Notes: a model not told the origin generated them from the letters alone. DNA of 64,000 bases from Williamsia maris (GCF_024171815.1 NZ_JAMTCJ010000001.1:930001-994000), one strand, 5' to 3'. Positions 8,765-17,373 are shown, counted from the stretch's first letter. Numbers and translations are program-made.

Positions 8765-9361
8765 TCAGCCCAATCGGCGCACGATCGCGCTCAACTGCTC
8801 TGCCGCCCGCTGACGAAACTCCGCCGACCGCGGGTCCAGACCTGTGAGGCGTTTCGCCTCGGCCGGAAAGAGGCTGCCGGACACCGTCATCGCCTCGAGG
8901 AACAACAACACGAAGGCCGGGTCGAGCTCGTCGCCGATCTCCCCAGCGCGCTGCCGTCGGCGTAGATCGACCACCTCGACCGAATCGGGCTCGTACTCGA
9001 CGTCCCCGGGATCCTGATCGAGGTTCTCTCGCAGAAAGATCCGCTCGAGATCCGGGTTGTCCCCGAACGCGGCGAAGTACCGCAGTGCGAGTTCGGGCAG
9101 AGGTGTGTCCGGGGTGTCGAACTCGGCCACCAGCGCGTGCCTGCGTTCGGTGACCGCGTTGTACAGACCCTGCTTCCCGCCGAAGTAGTACGCGATGAGC
9201 TGTTTGTTGACCCCGGCCCGAGTGGCGATCGCGTCCACGCGCCCGCCCGAGTACCCCTTCTCGGCGAACTCCGCCTGAGCCGCATCCAGAAGTGCCGCTC
9301 GACTGCGTTCGGCGTCTCGAACGCGCGTGGAGGGTTCGGGGTGTCGACGTGGGCCCGGCAT
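8765..9361 (-). CDS. TetR/AcrR family transcriptional regulator
   Basis: A 198-residue TetR protein with HTH at about residues 18-65 (VDAIATRAGVNKQLIAYYFG is the recognition part) and an all-helical C-terminal domain. ATG 9361 is preceded on its strand by TACGGT and a 6-nt gap with no Shine-Dalgarno, so it is likely leaderless. It is divergent from a DrrAB-type exporter with 71 bp between starts. Two inverted repeats there overlap its promoter, so it probably represses the exporter and itself. Confidence 0.88.
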   Translation of the reverse strand: MPGPRRHPEPSTRVRDAERSRAALLDAAQAEFAEKGYSGGRVDAIATRAGVNKQLIAYYFGGKQGLYNAVTERRHALVAEFDTPDTPLPELALRYFAAFGDNPDLERIFLRENLDQDPGDVEYEPDSVEVVDLRRRQRAGEIGDELDPAFVLLFLEAMTVSGSLFPAEAKRLTGLDPRSAEFRQRAAEQLSAIVRRLG

Positions 9362-9363
9362 TC

Positions 9364-9407
9364 GTCAACCGTACATCACACTTAGTCACCCATTTGGTTG
9401 ACAAATG
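9364..9407. promoter_or_regulatory. Inverted repeats between tetR and ABC exporter
   Basis: GTCAACC (9364-9370) is mirrored by GGTTGAC (9396-9402), and CATTTG-GTTGA-CAAATG (9391-9407) is a perfect 6-bp inverted repeat. Both overlap the short divergent promoter region and are the best operator candidates for the TetR at 8765-9361. Confidence 0.6.
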
Positions 9408-9432
9408 TTCTCGGCGGGCGCACGGTTGCACC

Positions 9433-10419
9433 ATGGAAGCAATGCTGCAGGCCCAGGGCCTGATCAAGACCTATGGCACCGTGCGGGCCCTGGATCGGGT
9501 AGATCTCGAGGTCCCATCGGGGCAGGTGTTCGCGCTAATGGGACCGAACGGCGCGGGCAAGACCACCCTGGTGCGGGCCATCGCCACGCTGACGCGTCTC
9601 GACTCGGGCACGCTTCGTGTCGCCGGCCACGACGTTCGGACCGACAGCCAGTCAGTCCGTCGGGCAATCGGTCTGGCGGGGCAGTTCGCGGCGGTCGACC
9701 CCGCGCTGACCGGGCGAGAGAACCTCAGGATGATCGCGAGACTGTTCGGGCACGACCGTCGAGGGGCGCGCGACGCCACCGACCGGGTCCTCGATCAATT
9801 GGGTCTCACCGACGCCGGTTCACGAACGGTGCGCACCTACTCCGGCGGGATGCGCCGGCGTCTCGATCTGGGCGCCAGCCTCGTCGGCGCGCCGAAGCTC
9901 CTGTTGCTGGACGAGCCGACCACCGGACTAGACCCCAGAAGCCGTAACGAGTTGTGGACGGCGTTGGAGGAGCTGGTATCTCAGGGCACCGACGTCATGC
10001 TGACCACCCAGTACCTGGACGAGGCAGATCGGCTCGCGGATTCCATCGCGATCATCGACCGGGGCCGGATCGTGGCGAACGGAACTGCCGAGGAGTTGAA
10101 GACCCAAGCGGGCCAGGATCTTCTCGACGTCCGCCTCCATCACTCCGAGGACCTCGTCCGTGCAGCCGAGTTGATCGGCGGCCAACCCACGATCGACCAC
10201 GCCGAGCGACGCATCACCGCACCGGTACGCGACGGCGCTCCCGAGATGCTCGCCCGCGCCGGGTCATTGACCGACGCCGGCATCGACATCGCCGACGTGG
10301 CCCTCCGCCGACCCAGCCTGGACGACGTGTTCCTGGCCCTGACCGGACACCTGACCGAGGGCTCCCCCGATCCGGACGACAACTCCACCAGCGCAACCAC
10401 ACCGAAGGAAGCCGCATGA
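9433..10419 (+). CDS. ABC transporter ATP-binding protein, DrrA family
   Basis: A 328-residue nucleotide-binding subunit with Walker A GPNGAGKTT (37-45), signature YSGGM (136-140), Walker B LLLLDEP with catalytic glutamate (157-163) and TTQYLDEADRLAD switch region. The roughly 100-residue C-terminal extension is typical of DrrA-type drug/lipid exporters. ATG 9433 is chosen because the upstream frame overlaps the divergent TetR gene. The permease gene overlaps it by 4 nt (ATGA). The cargo is unknown; antibiotics or lipids are usual for the family. Confidence 0.92.
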   Translation: MEAMLQAQGLIKTYGTVRALDRVDLEVPSGQVFALMGPNGAGKTTLVRAIATLTRLDSGTLRVAGHDVRTDSQSVRRAIGLAGQFAAVDPALTGRENLRMIARLFGHDRRGARDATDRVLDQLGLTDAGSRTVRTYSGGMRRRLDLGASLVGAPKLLLLDEPTTGLDPRSRNELWTALEELVSQGTDVMLTTQYLDEADRLADSIAIIDRGRIVANGTAEELKTQAGQDLLDVRLHHSEDLVRAAELIGGQPTIDHAERRITAPVRDGAPEMLARAGSLTDAGIDIADVALRRPSLDDVFLALTGHLTEGSPDPDDNSTSATTPKEAA

Positions 10420-11249
10420 GCGCGACCACAACTGCCGGCGCCCCGACGGCATCGGTGAACACGCCGGTCGGGACCGCCGGAGCGATCACCACCGTCGGCG
10501 CTGTCGCGCTGCGCACCGGCCTGAAGATCCTTCGCAGCCCACAGATACTGGGCATCGCCATCGCGCAGAGTGTGCTGTTTCTGCTGATGTTCCGCTATGT
10601 ACTCGGCGGCGCCATCAGCACGAGCGGCAGTTCTTACGTCAACTACTTCACTCCGGGCTTCGTCGTCGTCACCGTGCTGTTCAACGCCGGCGGTGGAGCG
10701 GTCGCCGTGGCCGAGGAGGCAGCAGCCGGACTCTACGACCGACTGAGATCTCTCCCGATCCCCGACGCAGCGGTACTGGCCGGCCGCGCCCTGGCCGATG
10801 CCGCCCTCGTCTTCGGCGTCGCCGTCATCACCCTCGGACTCGGCTTCGCGGTCGGATTCCGCAGCAGCGCAAGCGCGGCCCAGTGGATCACCGCGATTGC
10901 ACTGCTCGCCCTGGTGTCGATCACCACCGGCCTCATCTTCGTGTGGGTCGGATTGGCAAGCGGCTCAGCGCAGGCGGCCAACGGGCTCGGCTTGATCAGC
11001 GTTCCGTTCTCGTTCCTGTCCAGCGCGTTCGTCCCCATCGACTCGATGCCCGGCGTCGTGCAGGCCTTCGCCAAATGGCAACCCCTGACGTTCTTCACCG
11101 ACTCCTGGCGCGGTCTACTTCTCGGGCCATCCGTGACCGACACGCTGGATCATCCGCTCGCCTTCTCCGTCGTCGGCTCACTCATCTGGTGTGCGGTGCT
11201 CGCACTCGTTGCGACACCCCTCGCGCTGCGCAGCTATCGCAAGGATTGA
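10416..11249 (+). CDS. ABC-2 type permease, DrrB family
   Basis: A 277-residue ABC-2 membrane subunit with about six hydrophobic segments. The first follows a 40-residue cytoplasmic N-terminus; a conserved GG-A-V-AEEAAAGLYDRLRSLPI coupling stretch comes between helices 2 and 3. The ATG overlaps the stop of the ATPase gene, so translational coupling sets 1:1 stoichiometry. With the ATPase it forms an exporter whose expression is probably governed by the divergent TetR. Confidence 0.92.
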   Translation: MSATTTAGAPTASVNTPVGTAGAITTVGAVALRTGLKILRSPQILGIAIAQSVLFLLMFRYVLGGAISTSGSSYVNYFTPGFVVVTVLFNAGGGAVAVAEEAAAGLYDRLRSLPIPDAAVLAGRALADAALVFGVAVITLGLGFAVGFRSSASAAQWITAIALLALVSITTGLIFVWVGLASGSAQAANGLGLISVPFSFLSSAFVPIDSMPGVVQAFAKWQPLTFFTDSWRGLLLGPSVTDTLDHPLAFSVVGSLIWCAVLALVATPLALRSYRKD

Positions 11250-11279
11250 GCTCGGATGTCCAGCTCGGCGAGGTGAACC

Positions 11280-12497
11280 TCACGCAGCGAGCATGCCGTG
11301 TGGGTCGATGACGAACTTCCGGGCCACACCGCTGTCGAACTCCTGATAGCCCCGCGGTGCATCGTCGAGGGTGATGATCGTGGCGTTGACCGCCTTGGCG
11401 ATCGAGACACGGTCGGCGAGGATCGCATTCATCAACTCGCGGTGGTACGACATCACCGGACACTGTCCCGTGGCGAACGACAGCGACTTGGCCCACCCGG
11501 TGCCGAGACTGAGTGAGAGCGCGCCACGCTGCGCGGCGTCGTCGACACCCCCGGGGTCGCCGGTCACGTAGAGCCCGGGAATACCGATCCCGCCACCGGC
11601 GGTCGTGACATCCATCAGCGAGTTCAAAACTGTGGCCGGCGCCTCCTGGCCGGAATCGGCTCCGTGCCCCTTTGCCTCGAAGCCCACGGCATCGACGGCC
11701 GCATCGACTTCGGGGATTCCGAGGATCTGCTCGATCTGGTCTTGTGGTGACCCCTTGCTGACGTCGACCGTCTCACACCCGAAGGACCGCGCCTGGGCGA
11801 GTCTGTCCTCGTTCATGTCACCGACGATCACGACGGCCGCGCCCAACAGTTGCGCACCCACCGCTGCGGCGAGACCCACCGGACCTGCGCCGGCGATGTA
11901 GACCGTCGAGCCGGGCTTGGCGCCTGCAGTGATCGCTCCGTGGAAACCGGTCGGGAAGATGTCCGACAGCATCGTCAGGTCGAGGATCTTCTCCATGGCT
12001 TGATCACGGTCGGGGAACTTCAGAAGGTTGAAATCGGCATAAGGTGCCATGACGTACTCCGCCTGGCCACCGACCCAGCCGCCCATGTCGACGTAACCGA
12101 ACGCCGACCCCGGCCGGTCCGGGTTCACGTTCAGGCAGATACCGGTCTTGCGTTCTTTGCAGTTGCGGCAGCGACCGCAGGCGATGTTGAACGGGACCGA
12201 GCAGAGGTCACCGACCTTCAAGAACTCGACGTCGCGTCCGACTTCCACGATCTCACCGGTGATCTCGTGGCCGAGTATCAGTCCTTCCGGTGCGGTGGTG
12301 CGGCCTCGGACCATGTGCTGGTCGCTCCCACAGATGTTCGTCGAGACGACCTTGAGGATCACGCCGTGTTCGCACTTTCGACCCACGTTGGCCGGGTTGA
12401 CACCCGGCCCGTCGGCGAGCTCGAGTTTGGGATAGGCGATGTCGTGAACCTCGACCTTGCCCGCTCCTGCGTAGCTGACTGCTCTGTTGTCTGCCAT
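11280..12497 (-). CDS. fdhA: Glutathione-independent formaldehyde dehydrogenase
   Basis: A 405-residue zinc-dependent MDR enzyme that closely resembles NAD-dependent, thiol-independent formaldehyde dehydrogenase/dismutase. Catalytic zinc ligands are Cys56, His77 and Glu78 region; structural zinc cysteines are 107, 110, 113 and 121. The Rossmann GAGPVGLAAA follows near residue 210. AAAGGAG lies 6 nt before ATG 12497. It would oxidise formaldehyde to formate in the cytosol. It is a single-gene unit, tail-to-tail with the ABC exporter genes. Confidence 0.9.
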   Translation of the reverse strand: MADNRAVSYAGAGKVEVHDIAYPKLELADGPGVNPANVGRKCEHGVILKVVSTNICGSDQHMVRGRTTAPEGLILGHEITGEIVEVGRDVEFLKVGDLCSVPFNIACGRCRNCKERKTGICLNVNPDRPGSAFGYVDMGGWVGGQAEYVMAPYADFNLLKFPDRDQAMEKILDLTMLSDIFPTGFHGAITAGAKPGSTVYIAGAGPVGLAAAVGAQLLGAAVVIVGDMNEDRLAQARSFGCETVDVSKGSPQDQIEQILGIPEVDAAVDAVGFEAKGHGADSGQEAPATVLNSLMDVTTAGGGIGIPGLYVTGDPGGVDDAAQRGALSLSLGTGWAKSLSFATGQCPVMSYHRELMNAILADRVSIAKAVNATIITLDDAPRGYQEFDSGVARKFVIDPHGMLAA

Positions 12498-12931
12498 GTC
12501 GGACTCCTTTGTCCGTTAGCCAGGGACCGTTGAGCCATCGGCTGGGTCCCCGGCGAAATGTGTAGCGACATAACGCACCGCGCCATCAGCGCGAGCTTTC
12601 AGGAGCCCCTCTTTGGCCTGGCCCGAACTGAGCCGCCTCCGAGCGACTGTCCCTCCAGGCACCATAGAACGTTCTCTGGCGTCACATTGCGCGATTCGAA
12701 TACATGATGTGTGCGTTGGCCTTTCAAGATCCACCTTTGCACTCCCCCGTCACCGCCGATCAGAGACACCCGGCAGGCGTGAACACCGCAGCAGGTGCTT
12801 TGCTGCCTGAGTTCTTCGATCGCGCTCCGCGGAGCGCGGCTTCGAGTCGGTGGTGTCGCGCAGCTGGTGCGACTGATCGTTCTAAGGTGTTGTCCAGACC
12901 TTCACCGGGTCCAGACCAGAAGGGAGCGACG
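12498..12931. other. 434-bp gap before the alarmone synthetase gene
   Basis: I see no supported gene here. Reading frames on both strands are short and lack family features. The stretch is less GC-rich than its surroundings. It holds the 18-bp palindrome at 12821-12838 and a TAAGGT that could serve as -10 box for the downstream gene. Confidence 0.5.
12821..12838. repeat. Palindrome copy 1 (CGCGCTCCGCGGAGCGCG)
   Basis: Perfect 18-bp palindrome. Its inner 16 bases recur at 14849-14864, so the two copies bracket the alarmone synthetase and the Fic remnant. Confidence 0.6.
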
Positions 12932-13885
12932 GTGACCTCGGCAATCGAGAGATACCTTCGTGATTTCAGCCGCTTTCAGAAACTCACCGGGGCGATGGAA
13001 CGGTCCGTGACGGCACGACTCACGGAGTCCTACATCGCGGTGCACGCAGTTCAGTCCCGCACCAAGGAGCCTGATTCCGCGGCCGGCAAGTTCGCACGAC
13101 TCGACGAATTCGGGATTTCCATCTTCACGGATCCGCTGCACGAGGTGACCGACCTGGTGGGCGTCCGGGTGATCACCTATCTGACGTCGGACATCGCTCG
13201 CGTCGAGCAGGCGTTGACGTCGGCGTTCGAGGTGCGTCAGCGGGTCGACAAGACGTCCGTCACGCAGAACGCCGGCACATTCGGCTACGCCGGTACCCAC
13301 CTGATTCTCCGCGCCGACGACGAATTCCACTTCGAGGTACAGATCTGCACGGTGCTGCAGCATGCGTGGGCCGAGATCGAGCACGGCATTCGCTACAAAG
13401 GTTCGCGCACGTCGCCGTCGGCGCCGATCGACCGCGCCTTCACGCTGGCCGCCGGCCTGATCGAGCTGGCCGACGCGCAGTTCGCTGAGGTCGACGCGCT
13501 TCACAAAAGCGATCTGGCGCATGCCCGCGCCACAGAGGAGATCGAGATCGGCACACTGCAGGAGGTGCTGACCGCCGCCCTGCCGGACGTCAATCCTGGG
13601 CGCGCGAACGCCTACGAATGGCTGATCACGCTGTTGGCCGCGAACGGCGTCACGGTGCGCGAAGATCTCGACGAGTTCCTCGCCGCCTCCGACGTCGACG
13701 CCGTCATCGCGGCGATGGACTACAAATTCGCGCCCACGCACGTCCGATTGGTCGACGATCTCCTGCTCGCCAGGTTCGGCGAGGACCACATCGAGCGGAC
13801 GGCCGGCATGGCGTCGGACCGCGATCGCGAACCCAAACTCCGCTACCGGCTGGGGCGGCTCACTCAACACAGCCCGCCGAAGTGA
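12932..13885 (+). CDS. RelA/SpoT-domain protein, orphan small alarmone synthetase
   Basis: A 317-residue protein with a single ppGpp synthetase domain. Visible motifs are Arg-x-Lys-x-x-x-Ser at 43-49, DLVGVRV (74-80), GYAGTHL (118-124) and EVQ...QHAWAEIEH (135-151), which carries the catalytic glutamate. No HD hydrolase, TGS or ACT domain is present. The region after about residue 190 is unassigned. It would transfer pyrophosphate from ATP to GTP/GDP. GTG 12932 has AGAAGGGAG 6 nt upstream. Its neighbour is a broken Fic gene near a tRNA cluster, so this is an accessory locus. Confidence 0.83.
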   Translation: MTSAIERYLRDFSRFQKLTGAMERSVTARLTESYIAVHAVQSRTKEPDSAAGKFARLDEFGISIFTDPLHEVTDLVGVRVITYLTSDIARVEQALTSAFEVRQRVDKTSVTQNAGTFGYAGTHLILRADDEFHFEVQICTVLQHAWAEIEHGIRYKGSRTSPSAPIDRAFTLAAGLIELADAQFAEVDALHKSDLAHARATEEIEIGTLQEVLTAALPDVNPGRANAYEWLITLLAANGVTVREDLDEFLAASDVDAVIAAMDYKFAPTHVRLVDDLLLARFGEDHIERTAGMASDRDREPKLRYRLGRLTQHSPPK

Positions 13886-13902
13886 CGTTGCGATCCGTGG
13901 AT

Positions 13903-13929
13903 AGCATCACTTAGTCGTCAAGTGATGCT
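13903..13929. terminator. Hairpin after the alarmone synthetase gene
   Basis: AGCATCACTT pairs perfectly with AAGTGATGCT across a 7-nt loop, 18 nt after the stop codon. It may terminate the synthetase transcript. A third GCATCAC follows at about 13943, so a protein-binding site is an alternative. Confidence 0.5.
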
Positions 13930-13940
13930 TACGTCGAACG

Positions 13941-14823
13941 ATGGCATCACATCGGGGAACCGCGGTCGCCTACGAAACGCTGCAGTGGCCGATTCCGGCC
14001 GACGCGGGTTACGCCATGGCGGATCTGCGCGCTGCGACGCCAATCGGGCGACTACCGGCCCGCGGTGCCGGCGATGATCGCCGAGCTCGAGACAGACCTG
14101 CCTGCACGCGTGCTCGCCGATGCCGACATGGCCGGTCGCGAAGTGGCGAGGTTCGACGCCGAGCTCGGAGATGAGATCGCGCCCTTCGCGTCGGTCCTGC
14201 TCCGATCGGAGTCCGTGGCCAGCTCCACCATCGAGAAATCCGCCGCATGCGCACGCGCCATCGCCGAGGCCGAAGCACTCGGTACCACCGGAGGGTGCTT
14301 TCGGTCCTCGGTGCGCCGACTTCATCGCTCCCCACCACGAACGGGTTGCGCCCGCGATCGCCGACCTGCTGGCCTTCGCGCGACGCGGCGACATCCCGAC
14401 GTTGACCCACGTCGCCCCTACTTCGAGGCGCTCGGATCCTACCGAGAGGGAAACCCCGCCCCCATCGTCGAACGACTCTCCGAGGCATCGATCCTCGCCG
14501 ACATCAACGACCGACACCTCGTCAGCGGCCTCCGGACGATACGCAGTCAGTGGAATTCACAGATCATTGCGCGCAGCGACTCCGCGGTCCATCGCGTCGC
14601 AGATCTGCTCATCAGACAACCGGTGTTCGACGCGCTGACTCTGCGGCGCAAACTCGGTATCACCACAGGCAACGCCCGCAGATACATCGACCCACTCGTG
14701 ACGGCCGGTGTCATCATCGAGTTCACCGATCGCGCGTGCAATCGCGCCTGGCGAGCGCCAGAGGTGCTCGGTGCGCTCGACGGATTCGCCGAACGCGCCG
14801 GCCGACGCACACTCGGGACATGA
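13941..14823 (+). pseudogene. Decayed Fic-family (filamentation induced by cAMP) gene
   Basis: Fic protein segments lie in three different frames. The start (MASHRGTAVAYETLQW) is at 13941; RRQSGDYRPAVPAMIAELE to EAEALG is in the frame of 14065; CADFIAPHHERV to LTHVA is in the frame of 14120; YFEALGSYREG to the stop returns to the 14065 frame. The stretch between LTHVA and YFEALG, which in intact Fic proteins holds the HPFxDGNGR catalytic motif, is missing, as is part of the preceding inhibitory-helix region. The two later shifts compensate, leaving a long but meaningless open frame. No AMPylation activity is possible. Confidence 0.8.
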
Positions 14824-14848
14824 GCTGGAGCACTGGCCCCTCTCCGTT

Positions 14849-14866
14849 GCGCTCCGCGGAGCGCGC
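14849..14866. repeat. Palindrome copy 2
   Basis: GCGCTCCGCGGAGCGC, the same 16-base palindrome as at 12822-12837, about 25 bases after the Fic remnant ends. It may act as a terminator hairpin or mark a former insertion boundary. Confidence 0.55.
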
Positions 14867-14883
14867 TGACACGGCGATCGGCA

Positions 14884-15174
14884 TCAGTTGGCGTGGCGGA
14901 TCTGACGCCAGGTCTCGCCGGCAATGAGGTAGATCTCCGATTTCATCCGGTGTGCATCGCCGTCGAGCTGCAGATCGTTCAAACTGCCACTCCCACCGAA
15001 AGAGGTGAAAAGACGCTGCACAGCGTAGGGGTCTCCTGCGGCGATGGCCGGTCGGATCTCCCCGATCCGCCGCGCCCAGAAATCCACACCTGCGGTGACG
15101 AGCGCGAGTTCGAAGTCTCGTAAGAGCACCAACAGCTGTTCCGGGATATCCACACCGTCCCCGGCGTTGCTCAT
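14884..15174 (-). CDS. Small unrecognised protein
   Basis: A 96-residue protein from ATG 15174 (GTG 15177 is possible). It is mostly helical by composition, with MSNAGDGVDIPEQLLVLLRD at the start and FTSFGGSGSLNDL in the middle. There is no signal peptide, membrane segment or cysteine pair. I do not recognise the family confidently. Coding is supported by compositional bias and by the absence of any better frame. It stands between the Fic remnant and tRNA-Phe. Confidence 0.6.
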   Translation of the reverse strand: MSNAGDGVDIPEQLLVLLRDFELALVTAGVDFWARRIGEIRPAIAAGDPYAVQRLFTSFGGSGSLNDLQLDGDAHRMKSEIYLIAGETWRQIRHAN

Positions 15175-15291
15175 CACGAGGGCGGAAGGCGCTCGAAGGT
15201 GAGGGGGTGGAGGAGTCGTGAACGTGAACAGCCGGTCGACATCACACGAGACTAGGTCGTGGCTAAGGAGGCGTCACGCAGTAACAATGTG

Positions 15292-15365
15292 TGGCCAGAG
15301 TCGGGATCGAACCGACGACCTTCCGCTTTTCAGGCGGACGCTCGTACCGACTGAGCTACCTGGCC
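15292..15365 (-). tRNA. tRNA-Phe (GAA)
   Basis: Cloverleaf reads on the minus strand: acceptor GGCCAGG pairs with TCTGGCC, anticodon loop CTGAAAA gives GAA, T-loop GGTTCGATCCC is intact, discriminator A. CCA is not encoded. Confidence 0.95.
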
Positions 15366-15434
15366 GTACGGCAAACATACCGACCGAAATCGGACTGCGT
15401 TGCCGCTTACGATCTCTCCTCAGAGAGATCAAAG

Positions 15435-15508
15435 CGACCCTGACGGGACTCGAACCCGCGACCTCCGCCGTGACAGGGCGGCGCGCTAACCAACTGCGCC
15501 ACAGGGCC
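15435..15508 (-). tRNA. tRNA-Asp (GTC)
   Basis: Minus-strand cloverleaf with acceptor GGCCCTG pairing to CAGGGTC, anticodon loop CTGTCAC (GTC), T-loop GGTTCGAGTCC and discriminator G. It is 69 bases upstream, in transcription order, of tRNA-Phe. Confidence 0.95.
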
Positions 15509-15569
15509 TTGCTTGTACAACACGTGCTCCGGCGTATCTCGAGTTGTCACCTCGAACGCCGGGTCAGCG

Positions 15570-15642
15570 TACCCCCTACGGGATTCGAACCCGCGCTACC
15601 GCCTTGAAAGGGCGGCGTCCTAGGCCGCTAAACGAAGGGGGC
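15570..15642 (-). tRNA. tRNA-Glu (TTC)
   Basis: Minus-strand cloverleaf: acceptor GCCCCCT pairs with AGGGGGT, anticodon loop CTTTCAA gives TTC, T-loop GGTTCGAATCC intact. It is first of the Glu-Asp-Phe series, probably one transcript. Confidence 0.95.
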
Positions 15643-15755
15643 CAGTATCTCCGTGGGGAGCTAGATGAGCTTAGGACATCCCCCGTTTATTTCTCAAATC
15701 AGCTGGACACAGGCCCGGGGCCGCCGACCTCGGCGACCCCGGGAATCCACTGTGA

Positions 15756-17270
15756 TCAGGCGTGGACGACGACCGCGTCCTCCGGCGTGGCCGGCAGCTT
15801 GCCGCTGCGGACCAGTGCGGCTGCGAGCAGTCCGCCGATGGCGAAGATGCCCGCGGCCCATCCGAACGCCGTGGTGTAGCTGTGCACGGCGGCCAGCTGG
15901 CCGGTGTACTGCGGGTTCGACGCCACCTGCGACGCGTGGTCGGTCAGGTACGACGCGACGGCACTCGAGGCGATCGTGCTGAGCAACGCGGTACCGACGG
16001 ATCCGCCGACCTGCTGCATCGTGTTGACCGTGGCCGAGGCGACGCCGGCATCCTCGGCGGAGACACCGGAGATGGCGCCCTGCATGGCCGGAGCCATCGA
16101 CGACCCGATACCGAGGCCCATGATGATCAGGCCGGGCAGGATGTGCGCGGCGTAGGTGCTGGTCTCGGTCAGCTGGGTCAGGTAGAGCATGCCGCCGGCG
16201 GCGACGAGCATGCCGATCGTCATCAGCCAGCGCGGACCGAACCGGGGCAGCAACACTGCCGTCGACATCGTCGCGGTGAGCACCAGGGCGCCGATCATCG
16301 GCAGGAACGCGAGTCCGGTGCTGATGGGGCTGAAGCCGAGGTTCTGCTGCAGGTAGTAGGTGAGGAACAGGAAGATGCCGAACATCCCGATGCCGGCGAT
16401 GAACACCACCAGGTACGAACCACCGCGGGTGCGGTCGAGGACGATGCGCAGCGGCAGCAGGGCGTGCGCGGTGCGGGACTGTAGGTAGACGAACGTCGCG
16501 AGGAGCACGGCACCGGCGACCAGCCAGGTGATGGTGGCCCAGTCGGCCCAGCCGTTGGTCTCGGCATTGGAGAAGCCGTAGACGATCGAGAACAGTGCGG
16601 CCGAGACGGTCACGACACCGGGCATGTCCAGACGAGGCCGGACGGCTGCCTTCTGCGAACCGATGAACAGCAACGCGCCGACGAGTGCGATCGCGGCGAT
16701 CGCCAGGTTCACGTAGAGGCACCAGCGCCAGTCGGCCCACTCGGTGAGCATGCCGCCGAGCAGCAGACCGATGGCACCGCCACCGCCGGCGATCGCGCCG
16801 AAGATGCCGAACGCCTTACCGCGCTCCTTGGGGTCGGTGAAGGTGGTGGTCAGCAGTGACAGGGCCGCGGGTGCGAGCAGCGCTCCGAAGACGCCCTGGC
16901 CGGCACGGGCGAACACCAGCATCTCGAAGTTCACCGCTGCGCCGCCGACGGCGGACATCACGGCGAAGCCGACCAGGCCGACCATCAGCGTGGTGCGCCG
17001 GCCGAAGATGTCGGAGAGGCGGCCGCCGAGCAGCAGCAGGCTGCCGAAGGCGAGTGCGTAGGCGGTGACGATCCACTGACGGTCGGCATTGTCGAAGCCG
17101 AGCGACGCCTGGGCGTGCGGCAGTGCGATGTTCACGATGGTGGCGTCGAGCACCACCATCAGCTGTGCGAGTGCGAGGACGCCGAGGATCACCCAGCGGA
17201 GCCGGTGGTGCCGGTCCCCTGCGCTCTCTCCGACTCCCTGCGGGTCGAGCTCTTTGCTCAATGTGGTCAT
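15756..17270 (-). CDS. MFS multidrug exporter, DHA2 (EmrB/QacA) family
   Basis: A 504-residue protein with about 14 membrane helices. The helix 1 motif LDATIVNIALP and the Gly-Arg-Leu-Ser-Asp-x-Phe-Gly-Arg-Arg motif A between helices 2 and 3 mark a proton-driven drug antiporter of the DHA2 branch. Start ATG 17270 has GGAGAATCTC directly before it; the longer frame upstream runs through the operator region. It is divergent from a TetR gene 103 bp away. That arrangement is typical of drug-inducible efflux. Confidence 0.92.
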   Translation of the reverse strand: MTTLSKELDPQGVGESAGDRHHRLRWVILGVLALAQLMVVLDATIVNIALPHAQASLGFDNADRQWIVTAYALAFGSLLLLGGRLSDIFGRRTTLMVGLVGFAVMSAVGGAAVNFEMLVFARAGQGVFGALLAPAALSLLTTTFTDPKERGKAFGIFGAIAGGGGAIGLLLGGMLTEWADWRWCLYVNLAIAAIALVGALLFIGSQKAAVRPRLDMPGVVTVSAALFSIVYGFSNAETNGWADWATITWLVAGAVLLATFVYLQSRTAHALLPLRIVLDRTRGGSYLVVFIAGIGMFGIFLFLTYYLQQNLGFSPISTGLAFLPMIGALVLTATMSTAVLLPRFGPRWLMTIGMLVAAGGMLYLTQLTETSTYAAHILPGLIIMGLGIGSSMAPAMQGAISGVSAEDAGVASATVNTMQQVGGSVGTALLSTIASSAVASYLTDHASQVASNPQYTGQLAAVHSYTTAFGWAAGIFAIGGLLAAALVRSGKLPATPEDAVVVHA

Positions 17271-17296
17271 GAGATTCTCCGTGTTCTGAAATCTAG

Positions 17297-17359
17297 CGGA
17301 GGAACGACCTCCGGTTACGAAGATCACGGTAGCACTAAGTGGAGGTTTGAGCTCCAGTT
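17297..17359. promoter_or_regulatory. Two inverted repeats between MFS exporter and tetR
   Basis: CGGAGG-AACGA-CCTCCG (17297-17313) is a perfect repeat near the exporter start. AAGTGGAG at 17337-17344 faces CTCCAGTT at 17352-17359 across 7 nt, just before the TATGGT -10 box of tetR. Both are operator candidates for the TetR at 17374. Confidence 0.6.
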
Positions 17360-17373
17360 GATATGGTGTGAGT

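Noticed and set aside
12516-12734. 72-codon minus-strand open frame before fdhA
   Set aside because: No ribosome-binding site, no recognisable motif, and it ends in the fdhA promoter region.
14065-14823. Intact 252-residue protein
   Set aside because: The middle of the translation matches nothing, while the next frame gives clear Fic sequence, so it is a pseudogene.
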